Translations under genes and position numbers: made by a program
Notes under the pieces: model-generated
Told to the model about the DNA's origin: nothing
Databases searched by the model: none
Seen by the model: only the letters and a program-made list of their open reading frames with translations
Shown: positions 24,955 to 33,174 of the stretch, in pieces
Numbering within the stretch: position 1 is the first letter of the stretch
Layout: every line of letters starts with the position of its first letter
Assembly (NCBI RefSeq): GCF_014960965.1
Contig: NZ_CP063169.1
Coordinates: 1,149,581-1,213,580 of the forward strand
Reading direction: 5' to 3'
Source: Ruania alkalisoli
GTDB taxonomy: Bacteria > Actinomycetota > Actinomycetes > Actinomycetales > Beutenbergiaceae
DNA: 64,000 nucleotides

Positions 24955-25827
24955 TTACTTCTTCGGCATGCTGTGATGCCCTGCGCGCTGCTTCGCCGGT
25001 GCGGGTTTGCCTACCGGACGGCGCTCGTCGGAAGCGAACGGGCCCGCGAGCAGCTCGTCCGGGCCGAGGCCACGCTTGTGGTCCTGCTTGCCCACCGCCG
25101 TGCCGAACCTGTCGGCGAAGACGGCTGCGTCGTCCACCGGTGTGAACCCGATCGCCCGCCCGGCGTCGAGTCGCAGAGGGCTGTGGGTGTTCTGGGAGAA
25201 GCCCCACACCACGTGCCCGCCGGTGGCCTCGGTGGTGGCGACTGCCTCGATGAGCCGCACCATGTCGTCGGGGGAGAGCCAGGTGGTCAGGGCCCGCGCG
25301 TCGGGCGGCTCCTCCTTCACTGTCCCGAGGCGAGCGGTCACCACCGTCATCCCGAACCGATCGGCATACAGCCGGCCGAGTGACTCCATCGCTGCCTTGC
25401 TCCACCCGTAGTAGGTGTCCGGGTGCGGGGCAGGTTCGGGATCCTCGGCTGCCTGCGCCACCGTCAGCATGCCGACCGCGTGCAGCGACCCGCCGAGCAG
25501 CACCCGCCGCACACCGGCCGCGCGAGCAGCCTCCAGGACGGTGCGGGTGCCGGTCACGTTCAGATCGAGGGTCGCCTCCCAGGTCTGCTCGTCGCGATGG
25601 GCCGCGAGGTGCACCACCACGTCGGCCCCCTCGACGGCGTCGGCTGCCACCTCGGGATCGGTCACCGAGCCGGTGATGCTCTCCTCGCCCGGCTGTGCCT
25701 GCACGGCAGTCACGTCGAGGCAGCGCAGCCGGTGCCCGCGGGCCAGCAACCGGGGCCGGATCATCGCCCCGATGATCCCGGCGGCTCCGGTGAGCAGGAT
25801 GGTCACCGGTCGCTCGTCGGCCGGCAT
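24955..25827 (-). CDS. udh: NAD-dependent uronate dehydrogenase (extended SDR)
   Basis: NAD-dependent epimerase/dehydratase-family protein (290 aa) matching uronate dehydrogenase, which oxidises glucuronate or galacturonate to the aldarolactone. The Rossmann loop is LLTGAAGIIG, the second-strand acid is CLDVTA, and the active-site pair lies in YYGWSKAAME (YxxxK). The C-terminus carries a basic tail ending HHSMPKK. The ATG at 25827 lies two bases after the aldehyde dehydrogenase stop. It is the last gene of the kdgD-ALDH-udh operon, and the downstream steps of the oxidative uronate pathway are all encoded within 5 kb. Assignment rests on motifs plus pathway context. Confidence 0.85.
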   Translation of the reverse strand: MPADERPVTILLTGAAGIIGAMIRPRLLARGHRLRCLDVTAVQAQPGEESITGSVTDPEVAADAVEGADVVVHLAAHRDEQTWEATLDLNVTGTRTVLEAARAAGVRRVLLGGSLHAVGMLTVAQAAEDPEPAPHPDTYYGWSKAAMESLGRLYADRFGMTVVTARLGTVKEEPPDARALTTWLSPDDMVRLIEAVATTEATGGHVVWGFSQNTHSPLRLDAGRAIGFTPVDDAAVFADRFGTAVGKQDHKRGLGPDELLAGPFASDERRPVGKPAPAKQRAGHHSMPKK

Positions 25828-25829
25828 CG

Positions 25830-27398
25830 TCACCGGCTGAAAACGTCGATGGCGCGCGGAGTGCCCCACGGGTTCTCCTCCTGAACGGCCGGCGGCAGCA
25901 GCGCCTCCGGGGTGCTCTGATAGGTCACCGGGCGCAGGAATCGATCGATCGCCGCGGTGCCCACGCTGGTCACGCGCGCATCGGTGGTCGCCGGGAACGG
26001 TCCGCCGTGCACCATCGTGTGCGCGACTGCGACTCCGGTGGGCCAGCCGCCGACGATGATCCGGCCCGCCTTGCGTTCCAGCAGGCGCAGCAACGGCACC
26101 AGCACCGGCGACTCCTCAGTCTCGGCGTGCACGGTTGCGGTCAGCTGCCCCGGCAGCGCCCGGACTGCGGCGAGCAGGTCCTCCTCACCCGCGTACCGGG
26201 CGATCAGGCCTGCAGCCCCGAACATCTCCGTGTGGGTGCGTTCATCGGCGGCGATGCGGGCGGCACTGGTGCTGAACACTTGCGGTGCCGCCGCGGTCGC
26301 GGCCCCGCCCGGCGTCCCGCGTCCCACCTCCGTCACACCATCGAGGCCCCCGACGGCGGAACTCGCCTCCGCGAGGGCGTCACCGATCCCAGCGGTCAGC
26401 ATGGTCTGCCCGACCCTGGACTCGAGGAGGCGAGCGACCTCGGCGACGAAACGGTCGCCGTCGGGGCCTTCCGGGACGAGCAGCAGACCCGGCTTGGTGC
26501 AGAACTGTCCCGCCCCGAGGGTGAGGGAGTCCAGGTAGGCGGCAGCGGTGGCGTCGGTCAGAGCCGAGGGGAACAGGATGGCCGGGTTGAGGCTGCTCAT
26601 CTCCGCGAAGACGGGGATGGGATCGGGGCGCGACTGAGCCGCTGCCACCAGGGCCAGGCCGCCGGAGCGAGATCCGGTGAAGCCGACTGCTGCGATGGCG
26701 GGGTGCTGCACCAGGGCGGTGCCGAGCACACGGCCGCGGCCCACCAGTGCCGAGTGCGTCCCGCCCGGGAGGCCGGCGGCCGCGACGGCGTCGGCGATGT
26801 GGCCCGACACCCGGGCGCCGGTGCCCAGGTGTGCCTGGTGTGCCTTGACGATCACCGGACACCCCGCGGCCAGGGCCGAGGCGGTGTCACCGCCGGCATT
26901 GGAGAAGGCCAGCGGGAAGTTGGAGGCCCCGAACACCGCGACCGGCCCGACCGGGATGCGGTGGAACCGCAGGTCCGGGGTCGTGTCCGTGGCGTGGTCG
27001 ATCCGTACGTCCAGGTAGCTGGCCTCGTCCAGCAGCGAGCTGAACAGGCGCAGCTGACCGGTGGTGCGCGCCAGCTCGCCCTGCAGCCGGGCGATCGGCA
27101 ACCCGGTCTCGGTGTGGGCGACGGTGACGATCGCCTCCTCGTCGCCCGCCAGCCGGGCGGCGATGTCCTCGAGCAATTCGGCACGCTGCTGCGGTGAGGT
27201 CGCGCGCAGGGTCTCGAAGGCGTCGGCCGCAGCGCGCGCGGCTCGATCGATCTGATCCGGGCCGGCGCATGCGTAGGACGCGAGGCGTTCGCCGCTGGTG
27301 GCATCCACGCTGTGCAGCGTCTCGTCGGCGGCGCCGTCCTCCCACTGGCCGGCAACAAGGACTGGCTGCCGGGTGGTCGGGGTGGTGGTCCGGCTCAT
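25830..27398 (-). CDS. 2,5-dioxovalerate (alpha-ketoglutarate semialdehyde) dehydrogenase
   Basis: NADP-type aldehyde dehydrogenase (522 aa) that oxidises 2,5-dioxopentanoate to 2-oxoglutarate, the last step of the oxidative uronate pathway. The catalytic Cys is in GAGQFCTKPG, the general-base Glu in FAEMSSLNP, and the cofactor-binding GFTGSRSGG motif is present. The FCTKPG and SSLNP variants are characteristic of this subfamily. The ATG at 27398 overlaps the kdgD stop by four bases. Reading further 5' would run through kdgD. It is followed two bases later by udh. Confidence 0.88.
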   Translation of the reverse strand: MSRTTTPTTRQPVLVAGQWEDGAADETLHSVDATSGERLASYACAGPDQIDRAARAAADAFETLRATSPQQRAELLEDIAARLAGDEEAIVTVAHTETGLPIARLQGELARTTGQLRLFSSLLDEASYLDVRIDHATDTTPDLRFHRIPVGPVAVFGASNFPLAFSNAGGDTASALAAGCPVIVKAHQAHLGTGARVSGHIADAVAAAGLPGGTHSALVGRGRVLGTALVQHPAIAAVGFTGSRSGGLALVAAAQSRPDPIPVFAEMSSLNPAILFPSALTDATAAAYLDSLTLGAGQFCTKPGLLLVPEGPDGDRFVAEVARLLESRVGQTMLTAGIGDALAEASSAVGGLDGVTEVGRGTPGGAATAAAPQVFSTSAARIAADERTHTEMFGAAGLIARYAGEEDLLAAVRALPGQLTATVHAETEESPVLVPLLRLLERKAGRIIVGGWPTGVAVAHTMVHGGPFPATTDARVTSVGTAAIDRFLRPVTYQSTPEALLPPAVQEENPWGTPRAIDVFSR

Positions 27399-28363
27399 CG
27401 CGTCGCTCCCATCGTCGCGGGACTGGTGGCTGTGCTGGTCCCGGGCGTGGCCGTGATCTGGGCGACCAGCGGCCGGAGCAGGTCCATCTCTTCGGAGGTC
27501 AGGTCGGTCAGCGGCGGGCGGACGCGGGAGGTGGGGCGGCCGGCAGCGCCGAGCGCGGCCTTCACGATCGAGACGGCATACCCGGGGCGGCGGTTGCGGA
27601 TATCGAGATAGGGGAGCACGAACTCCCGCAGGCGTCGATCCACGTCGGCCCGGTCGCGTCGGCGCACCGCGTCGTAGAAGGCGAGGGCGAACTCCGGTGC
27701 GAAATTGAACATGGCCGAGGAGTACGTCGTCATCCCCAGTTCCAGGAACGCCAGCGCGCACGTCTCGGCCGTGGGCAGGCCACCGATCAGCGTGAGCCGG
27801 TCCCCGAGGGTGACGTGCACGCGGGTGACGAGCTCGACGTCGCCGGTGCCGTCCTTGAAGCCGATCAGGTTCGGGCAGTCCTGGGTGAGGCGAGTGAGTG
27901 TGCCCACGTCGATCGTGGCGTTCGCCCGGTTGTAGTGGATGACGCCAAGGTTGGTAGCGGCGCAGACGGCCTGGACGTGGGCGCGCAGGCCCTCGGGTGA
28001 GGACTCCATCAGGTAGGGCGGGAAGAGCAGGATCCCGTCGGCGCCGGCGCGTTCGGCGTCCCGAACCTGCTCGACGGCCAGCGCCGTGCTGGCGCTGGCC
28101 GGGGCGAGGACGGGCACGCGCCCGTTGACCTCGTCCACGGCGAAGCGGACCACGCGGGCCACCTCGGGTGGGGTCAGAGAGAAGATCTCGCCAGTGCCGC
28201 CCGCCGCGAACAACCCAGCCACCGGGTACTGCGCCAACCAGCCCAAGTGATCGCGATAGGCGTGCTCGTCCACCTCGCCGGAGGAGTCGAAGTGAGTCAC
28301 GGGGAAGGAGAGCAGGCCGCTGCCCAGGCGGGTGGCCAGTTCCGTCGGATCAGTCGCGGGCAT
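27395..28363 (-). CDS. kdgD: 5-dehydro-4-deoxyglucarate dehydratase
   Basis: Class I aldolase-fold enzyme of the dihydrodipicolinate synthase family (322 aa) that dehydrates and decarboxylates 5-dehydro-4-deoxy-D-glucarate to 2,5-dioxopentanoate. The Schiff-base Lys170 lies in LIGFKDGTGD, the Tyr144 region in VIHYNRAN, and the carboxylate-binding loop GGTGE at 55-59. The FPVTHFD start and KDGTGDVE block distinguish KdgD from DapA. The ATG at 28363 has GGAG five bases upstream. It is the first gene of an operon with the dioxovalerate dehydrogenase and udh, and shares an upstream sequence block with gudD. Confidence 0.92.
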   Translation of the reverse strand: MPATDPTELATRLGSGLLSFPVTHFDSSGEVDEHAYRDHLGWLAQYPVAGLFAAGGTGEIFSLTPPEVARVVRFAVDEVNGRVPVLAPASASTALAVEQVRDAERAGADGILLFPPYLMESSPEGLRAHVQAVCAATNLGVIHYNRANATIDVGTLTRLTQDCPNLIGFKDGTGDVELVTRVHVTLGDRLTLIGGLPTAETCALAFLELGMTTYSSAMFNFAPEFALAFYDAVRRRDRADVDRRLREFVLPYLDIRNRRPGYAVSIVKAALGAAGRPTSRVRPPLTDLTSEEMDLLRPLVAQITATPGTSTATSPATMGATR

Positions 28364-28414
28364 GAGGTCTCCGTCCAGTGGGCTGGGAACGCTCCGCACG
28401 CTAGGAGATGTGGC

Positions 28415-28451
28415 AATACCTGTCCAACGCAATCTCTGCATCTTGTGATGC
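28415..28451 (-). promoter_or_regulatory. kdgD upstream block shared with gudD, plus dyad
   Basis: On the minus strand 28434-28415 reads GATTGCGTTGGACAGGTATT, closely matching GATTGGCGTTAGACCGGTAT upstream of gudD (two substitutions and one indel). Next to it is the dyad GCATC-ttgt-GATGC (28438-28451). This is a candidate common promoter or LysR-bound site. Confidence 0.5.
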
Positions 28452-28512
28452 GCTGGAGGTATGGGGGTCGTGGGTGCCCTGGTTCTATGACGCCCAGGGC
28501 GGTTCAGGCAGT

Positions 28513-29412
28513 TCAGGGCGCTCCGACGGTCGCGGCCAGTGACGGTAGGCCGTTCAGCGCGCGGCGCAGGGCAGGGTTCGACGTCGAGGACCGCCAGACC
28601 GCGTGCAACCGGACCACCGGTTCGCGCCAGCCGGCGATCTCCCGGAACGTGACGCCGTCGGGATGCATCCGGGTGGCCGAGCGCGGGACGATCGCCACGC
28701 CGCGGCGGGCAGCGACCAGGGCGAGCATCGAGTGCACCTGCGTCAACCGCTCGTGACGGTGGGTGCTCACCCCGGCGAGTACCGCCGAGCTGAGCTCGTC
28801 GAAGTAGGCCGCGTCCGTGGCCGAATATCCGATCACGGTGCGTCCCTCCAGGGCGGAGGGGGTGACGTCGTCGGCGCTGGAGAGCGGGTCCTCGGAAGGG
28901 AGGGCGAGCACCAGGCGCTCGCGGTGGATCGCCCGCGACGAGAACTCCTCGCCGGTCGGGAGTGTGCGGGTCAGCGCAAGGTCGAGGCGCCCGTCCCGCA
29001 GGTGGTCCAGTTGCCGAGCACTCACCCACTCGTGTAGCACCACCTCGACCTCCGGCAGGTGGTCATCGAGGTCGCGCAGGACGTCTCCGAGTACCCCGAT
29101 GGCCGCCGTGGCCGTGAAGCCGAGGCGGATCACTCCGGCCTGCCCGCGGGCGGCCCGGCGGGCGAGGTCTGGTGCGGATTCGCTCAGGGCCAGGATCTGC
29201 CGGGCCTGCGCCAGCAGTGCCGTGCCCGCGGCGGTGAGCTCGACCCCGCGGTGGGAGCGCAGCAGCAGTTCGGCCCCTACCGTGCGCTCCAGCTTCTGGA
29301 TCTGCCGGGAGAGCGGAGGCTGGGTCATCTGCAGCCGCTGCGCCGCACGACCGAAGTGCAGCTCCTCAGCCACGGCGACGAAGGCGCGCACTTGCTCCAG
29401 GGTCATGTTCAT
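28513..29412 (-). CDS. LysR family regulator of uronate/glucarate genes
   Basis: LysR-type regulator (299 aa). The winged helix lies at residues 1-60 (MTLEQVRAFVAVAEELHFGR, then PPLSRQIQKLERTVG), with the usual effector domain after it. It sits upstream of kdgD on the same strand (149-nt gap) and divergent from gudD, the natural position for a regulator of both. The inverted repeat ATGCA-N13-TGCAT (29411-29433) overlaps its own start codon and fits LysR autoregulation. Two ATGs (29412 and 29406) could start it. The inducer is presumably a pathway aldarate, which is inferred from position. Confidence 0.9.
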   Translation of the reverse strand: MNMTLEQVRAFVAVAEELHFGRAAQRLQMTQPPLSRQIQKLERTVGAELLLRSHRGVELTAAGTALLAQARQILALSESAPDLARRAARGQAGVIRLGFTATAAIGVLGDVLRDLDDHLPEVEVVLHEWVSARQLDHLRDGRLDLALTRTLPTGEEFSSRAIHRERLVLALPSEDPLSSADDVTPSALEGRTVIGYSATDAAYFDELSSAVLAGVSTHRHERLTQVHSMLALVAARRGVAIVPRSATRMHPDGVTFREIAGWREPVVRLHAVWRSSTSNPALRRALNGLPSLAATVGAP

Positions 29413-29457
29413 GCACTGAAGGTATCAATGCATGCGCGATTGGCGTTAGACCGGTAT
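29411..29457. promoter_or_regulatory. lysR-gudD divergent control region
   Basis: The dyad ATGCA-N13-TGCAT (29411-29433) is followed by GATTGGCGTTAGACCGGTAT (29438-29457), the block also present upstream of kdgD. AGGTAT occurs in both loci. It is placed to control lysR and gudD together. Confidence 0.5.
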
Positions 29458-29526
29458 CGAGTGGTCGGTCTACGGTGGTCACACGTCCCGTTGTCCCGCC
29501 GTCGGCTCCGAGCAAGGAGGGCCACG

Positions 29527-30795
29527 GTGCCGCGCCTGAGGAGCTCCCACGGCATGACCGATCATCGGATCATCGATCTGACCATCACGCCGATCGCGTT
29601 CTCCGACCCGCCGCTGCTCAACTCGACCGGAGTGCACGAGCCGCTGGCGCTGCGAACGATCGTCCAGCTTGAACTGGCCAACGGGGTGCACGCCGTGGGG
29701 GAAGGCCGCGCTGGTGCGATCGGTGCCGACGCCGGGGCGGCTGTTCGGGACGCCGTGATCGGTCAGGACGTCTTCGCCACCACCCGTATCGGGGCAGCGG
29801 TGGCAGACGCGATCCGCACCGTGCAGCCTGGCGCCGGCCGCCACGCGCAGCTCTCCGCCGTCGCGCCTATCGAGGTCGCGTGCCTCGACGCCCAGGGGCG
29901 CACGGCCGGGGTTCCCGTCAGCGACTTGCTGGGCGGCGCCGTCCGGGACTCGGTTCCCTACAGCGCCTACCTGTTCTACAAGTGGGCCGGGCACCTCGAT
30001 GCCGAGGCGGACGCGTGGGGCGAGGCGTTGGATCCGGACGGGATCGTGCGGCAGGCGGAACGGTTGGTCGATGAGTATGGTTTCGGATCTCTCAAGCTCA
30101 AGGCCGGTGTGTTCGAACCGGATGTGGAGATGGACACGATCCGGGCGCTGGCCCAGGAGTTCCCCGGTCTTCCGCTGCGGATCGACCCCAATGGCGCCTG
30201 GACCCATGAGACTGCGCTGCGGGTGATTGCCGAGATCGGCGATCTGCTGGAGTACGTCGAGGACCCGGTGCTCGGGATCGAACCGATGGGGCGCATCCAC
30301 GCCGAGACCGGGGCCGAGCTCGCCACGAACATGTGCCTGGTCGAGGCCGAGCACGTGCGCCCGGCCTCTGAACATCGTGCCGTGCAGATCCTGCTCACTG
30401 ACCACCACTACTGGGGCGGGCTGCGGGTGACCAAGGAGCTGGGAGCGATCTGCGACGCGCTCGGCATGGGGGTGTCCATGCACTCCAACTCCCACCTTGG
30501 CATCTCGCTCGCAGCCATGACCCACGTGGCCGCCGCCGTGCCCAATCTCGCCTATGCTTGCGACACGCACTGGCCCTGGAACCGTGTGGACGACATCGTG
30601 CCGCGCGGACAGTTGGAGATTCACGACGGATCACTCACCGTGCCGACCCGGCCGGGCCTCGGGGTGGATCTGGACGCTGACAAGGTTGCCGAACTGCACG
30701 AGCGCTACGTGGCCTCGGGCCGTACCAGGCGGGATGACACCGGCTACATGCGGCGGGTGGATCCGGCCTACGACCCGACGCTGCCGCGGTTCTGA
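29527..30795 (+). CDS. gudD: Glucarate dehydratase (enolase superfamily)
   Basis: Enolase-superfamily acid-sugar dehydratase (422 aa) converting D-glucarate to 5-dehydro-4-deoxyglucarate. The C-terminal barrel shows the KxK catalytic motif (K190, K192 in SLKLKAG), metal ligands Asp220 (RIDPNGAW), Glu245 (YVEDP) and Asn268, Asp292 in TDHHYWGG, and a catalytic His in MHSNSHLGIS, the arrangement of the GlucD group. The GTG at 29527 is chosen because AAGGAGG stands six bases upstream; ATG 29554 is an alternative with a more distant GAGGAG. It is divergent from the LysR gene, and its product is the substrate of KdgD. Galactarate specificity cannot be excluded. Confidence 0.9.
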   Translation: MPRLRSSHGMTDHRIIDLTITPIAFSDPPLLNSTGVHEPLALRTIVQLELANGVHAVGEGRAGAIGADAGAAVRDAVIGQDVFATTRIGAAVADAIRTVQPGAGRHAQLSAVAPIEVACLDAQGRTAGVPVSDLLGGAVRDSVPYSAYLFYKWAGHLDAEADAWGEALDPDGIVRQAERLVDEYGFGSLKLKAGVFEPDVEMDTIRALAQEFPGLPLRIDPNGAWTHETALRVIAEIGDLLEYVEDPVLGIEPMGRIHAETGAELATNMCLVEAEHVRPASEHRAVQILLTDHHYWGGLRVTKELGAICDALGMGVSMHSNSHLGISLAAMTHVAAAVPNLAYACDTHWPWNRVDDIVPRGQLEIHDGSLTVPTRPGLGVDLDADKVAELHERYVASGRTRRDDTGYMRRVDPAYDPTLPRF

Positions 30796-30816
30796 CGGAC
30801 CTGTGATGGACCGCTG

Positions 30817-31887
30817 ATGGAGACTGTCGCCTACCTCTACCCGTGGGACGTCCTGGGCGACCCCGGGATCGTCGATCGGATCCGGTCGGTGGGCGCGGAC
30901 CGGGTCGCACTGGCCGCCCACTATCACGCCGTCCGCGCTGCGACGCCGAATCATCCCCGCCACGAGATCATCGACGCCGCCTGGTCAGCGCTCTACCTGC
31001 CGGCTGTGGGGGAAGGCGAGATCCCGATCGAGGAGCCTGCCTGGACGGCACCCGACGCCTTCCTGCGGGCGCGGGACGTACTGGCCGGCGCCGGCCTTTC
31101 GGTCGCGGCGTGGATCGCACCGCTGCATGCCGATCCACGAACCTGGCGAACCACCGCGCGGGTGGTGGACGTCTACGGAACGGTGCACCGCCACGCCGTC
31201 TGCGCCTCCTCGCCGCACGCGGGGGTCCTGGTCGAGCGGATCGCGGCTTCCCTGCGTGCCGCTGGGGCCGAGGATGTCGTGGCCGAGGCGATCGGCCAGC
31301 TCGGCATCGACCACGCGCACCAGCACGAGAAGACGTCGGGAGCGGACTGGGAGCTGGCGCAGAAGCGGCTGCTGTCGGTCTGCTTCTGCCACGACTGTGC
31401 CCACGCCCACGGTGACAGGACAGCGGAGCTGGCGGACGCCGTCGGGGCCGGAGTGCGGGCCGATCCTGACGCAGCAGCGGATGCGTTGGCACAGTGCGAG
31501 GAGCTCGTGCTCGGCCTGCGAGGGCGTTCTACGGGCGACCTCTACCAACGCCTGCGCAGGCAGTTTCCAGCGCTCACCGTGCACGCGAGCCCTGACCCGT
31601 GGGCCACCGGTGCCGGGACACCGGCCGTGTGGATGCCGGACGCAGACAGTGTGGTCGGCAATGCCTGGCACCGGTGCGATCCGGATGCGCTCGCGGCGAT
31701 CCGGGTGCCTTCTCCGCAGGCGCGGCTCGGCGCCTACGTCACCCTCCTCTCGCCTGACCTGACTGCGGACCGACTGCGGCGGCACCTCGCGGAGCTTCAA
31801 GGGGCCGGCGTGGACGAGCTGCACCTGTATCACCTGGGCCTGGCCTCGGAGCGGAGGCTGCAGGTGCTGCGGGAGGTGAAGGCGTAG
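30817..31887 (+). CDS. Uncharacterised protein downstream of gudD
   Basis: Protein of 356 aa with no signal peptide or membrane segment and no family I can name. Alternating strand/helix stretches (VAYLYPWDV, DRVALAAHYHAV, LSVAAWIAPLHAD, LTVHASPDPWA, ELHLYHLGLAS) suggest a TIM barrel. Two Cys- and His-rich spots, HAVCASSPHAG and CFCHDCAHAHG, hint at metal or substrate binding. It starts 21 nt after gudD on the same strand, so it is probably co-transcribed and linked to aldarate or uronate use, for example as a glycosidase-like or isomerase-like enzyme. That role is inferred from context only. Confidence 0.75.
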   Translation: METVAYLYPWDVLGDPGIVDRIRSVGADRVALAAHYHAVRAATPNHPRHEIIDAAWSALYLPAVGEGEIPIEEPAWTAPDAFLRARDVLAGAGLSVAAWIAPLHADPRTWRTTARVVDVYGTVHRHAVCASSPHAGVLVERIAASLRAAGAEDVVAEAIGQLGIDHAHQHEKTSGADWELAQKRLLSVCFCHDCAHAHGDRTAELADAVGAGVRADPDAAADALAQCEELVLGLRGRSTGDLYQRLRRQFPALTVHASPDPWATGAGTPAVWMPDADSVVGNAWHRCDPDALAAIRVPSPQARLGAYVTLLSPDLTADRLRRHLAELQGAGVDELHLYHLGLASERRLQVLREVKA

Positions 31888-31898
31888 CAGCGCATTCG

Positions 31899-32450
31899 AT
31901 GGTCCAAGCCGCCGTCGACGCCACTGAGGCCGGCGATATCGGCCAGTTGTCCGCAGGCGCCTGCTTCGAGAACGTGGTGATTGATGAGGTTCACGGCGCA
32001 GCCAACGACTCGATCGTGATCCGGGCAGCACCAGGCGAGGAGGTCATCATCAACGAAGCCGCCCCGCGACTCCTCGAACCGAACGACCTCTGGAACCTGC
32101 TCAAGTCCGACCACCCGGACACCATCGTCAAGGCTGTGGAGGACGTGATCGCGGGCGACGCCGTCCTGTCGCCGCGCAGCACCCGGCAGCTGCTCGATCG
32201 GTTCCGCGACGAGCCCGGTGGGGATGCTCGTGCACAGGCGCGTGAGCTGGTGGCCACGCTGTCGGAACATGAGATCGAGGTGGCACGCGGAGTGGGACGC
32301 GGACTGTCCAACGCGAACGTCGCCGGCGAACTCTACGTCTCCGAGGCCACTGTGAAGACGCACCTGAGTTCCGTTCAGGCAAAGCTGGGCGCTCGCAACC
32401 GGGTGGATGTAGCCGTGCTGGCCGAGCGGGCCGGGTTGCTGACCGAGTAG
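31899..32450 (+). pseudogene. Chimeric remnant: beta-helix protein start fused to NarL/LuxR response-regulator C-terminus
   Basis: The 183-aa frame is a composite. Residues 1 to about 60 (VQAAVDATEAGD, then SIVIRAAPGEEVIIN) look like the opening of a right-handed beta-helix polysaccharide lyase. From about residue 63 (DLWNLLKSDHP, LSPRSTRQLLDRF) it reads as the end of a receiver domain and linker of a NarL-type regulator, followed by a complete LuxR helix-turn-helix (LSEHEIEVARGVGRGLSNANVAGELYVSEATVKTHLSSVQAKL). The phospho-acceptor half of the receiver is missing. The frame has no interruption, so a short DNA-binding protein could still be made. A fusion by deletion or rearrangement is the simplest explanation. 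It marks the end of the catabolic island. Confidence 0.7.
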
Positions 32451-32543
32451 CGCGGCGTTTGACACACGTCCGGCACTCTGAGCCACCGCTGGAGATGGGT
32501 CGGGCTGCCCGGCCTGTGTCCGATGGTCGGTTGTCGGACAGCG

Positions 32544-33119
32544 TCAGTCGCCGGACGGCTCCAGTCGGATTCCCGCCGCGGCCATCTCCGCCCGCGCCGC
32601 CTGACCAAGTTCCTTGCTCACGGGCACGGTCAGATCGGTCATGACCCGCGTGGCCAGTCCCTCCTTGACGGCATCCAACGCCGTCTCCTTCACGCAGTGC
32701 GACTCCGCAATCCCGACAATGTCCACCTCGGCGACCCCAGCCTCGGCGAGGATCGTCGTCAACCGGCGCCCGCCGTCGTCAGTGCCCTCGAACCCCGAGT
32801 ACGCGGCGGCGTACGCCCCCTTCTTCACCGACGCATCCGGGGCGAGGTTGGCCAGGGCTGGGTGCAACTCGGCCTCGGCCGTGCCGGCCACGCCGTGCGG
32901 TGGCCAGGTGTCGACGAAGTCCGGAGTGTCTGAGAAGTGCTCGCCCGGGTCGATGTGCCAGTCCTGTGTGGTCACCACGAGGTCGTAGTCGTCCCGGTGG
33001 GCTGCGGCGTACGCCGAGACACGCTCGGCGACGGCGTTCCCTCCCTCGACAGCCAGCGCGCCACCTTCGCAGAAGGTTGGCTGCACATCGACCACCAGGA
33101 GTGCGCGATGCGTGGTCAT
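32544..33119 (-). CDS. Nicotinamidase/isochorismatase family hydrolase (PncA-like)
   Basis: Cysteine hydrolase of the isochorismatase superfamily (191 aa), most like nicotinamidase, which deamidates nicotinamide for NAD salvage. The triad is visible as Asp in VVDVQPTF, Lys in VKKGAYAAAYSGF and Cys in IAESHCVKETA, with a TQDWH metal-site motif. The ATG at 33119 has AGGAG five bases upstream; a GTG six bases earlier overlaps that SD. It converges on the chimeric remnant. A perfect 12-bp palindrome GGAGCATGCTCC (33139-33150) lies just upstream and may be regulatory. Confidence 0.88.
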   Translation of the reverse strand: MTTHRALLVVDVQPTFCEGGALAVEGGNAVAERVSAYAAAHRDDYDLVVTTQDWHIDPGEHFSDTPDFVDTWPPHGVAGTAEAELHPALANLAPDASVKKGAYAAAYSGFEGTDDGGRRLTTILAEAGVAEVDIVGIAESHCVKETALDAVKEGLATRVMTDLTVPVSKELGQAARAEMAAAGIRLEPSGD

Positions 33120-33174
33120 GGTCACTCCTCTCGTCCGTGGAGCATGCTCCTCCTACTGTGCACCCGCGGCGTCG

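Noticed and set aside
32451-32543. Transposon or insertion sequence at the island edge
   Set aside because: No transposase gene, terminal repeats or target duplication is visible near the chimeric remnant.
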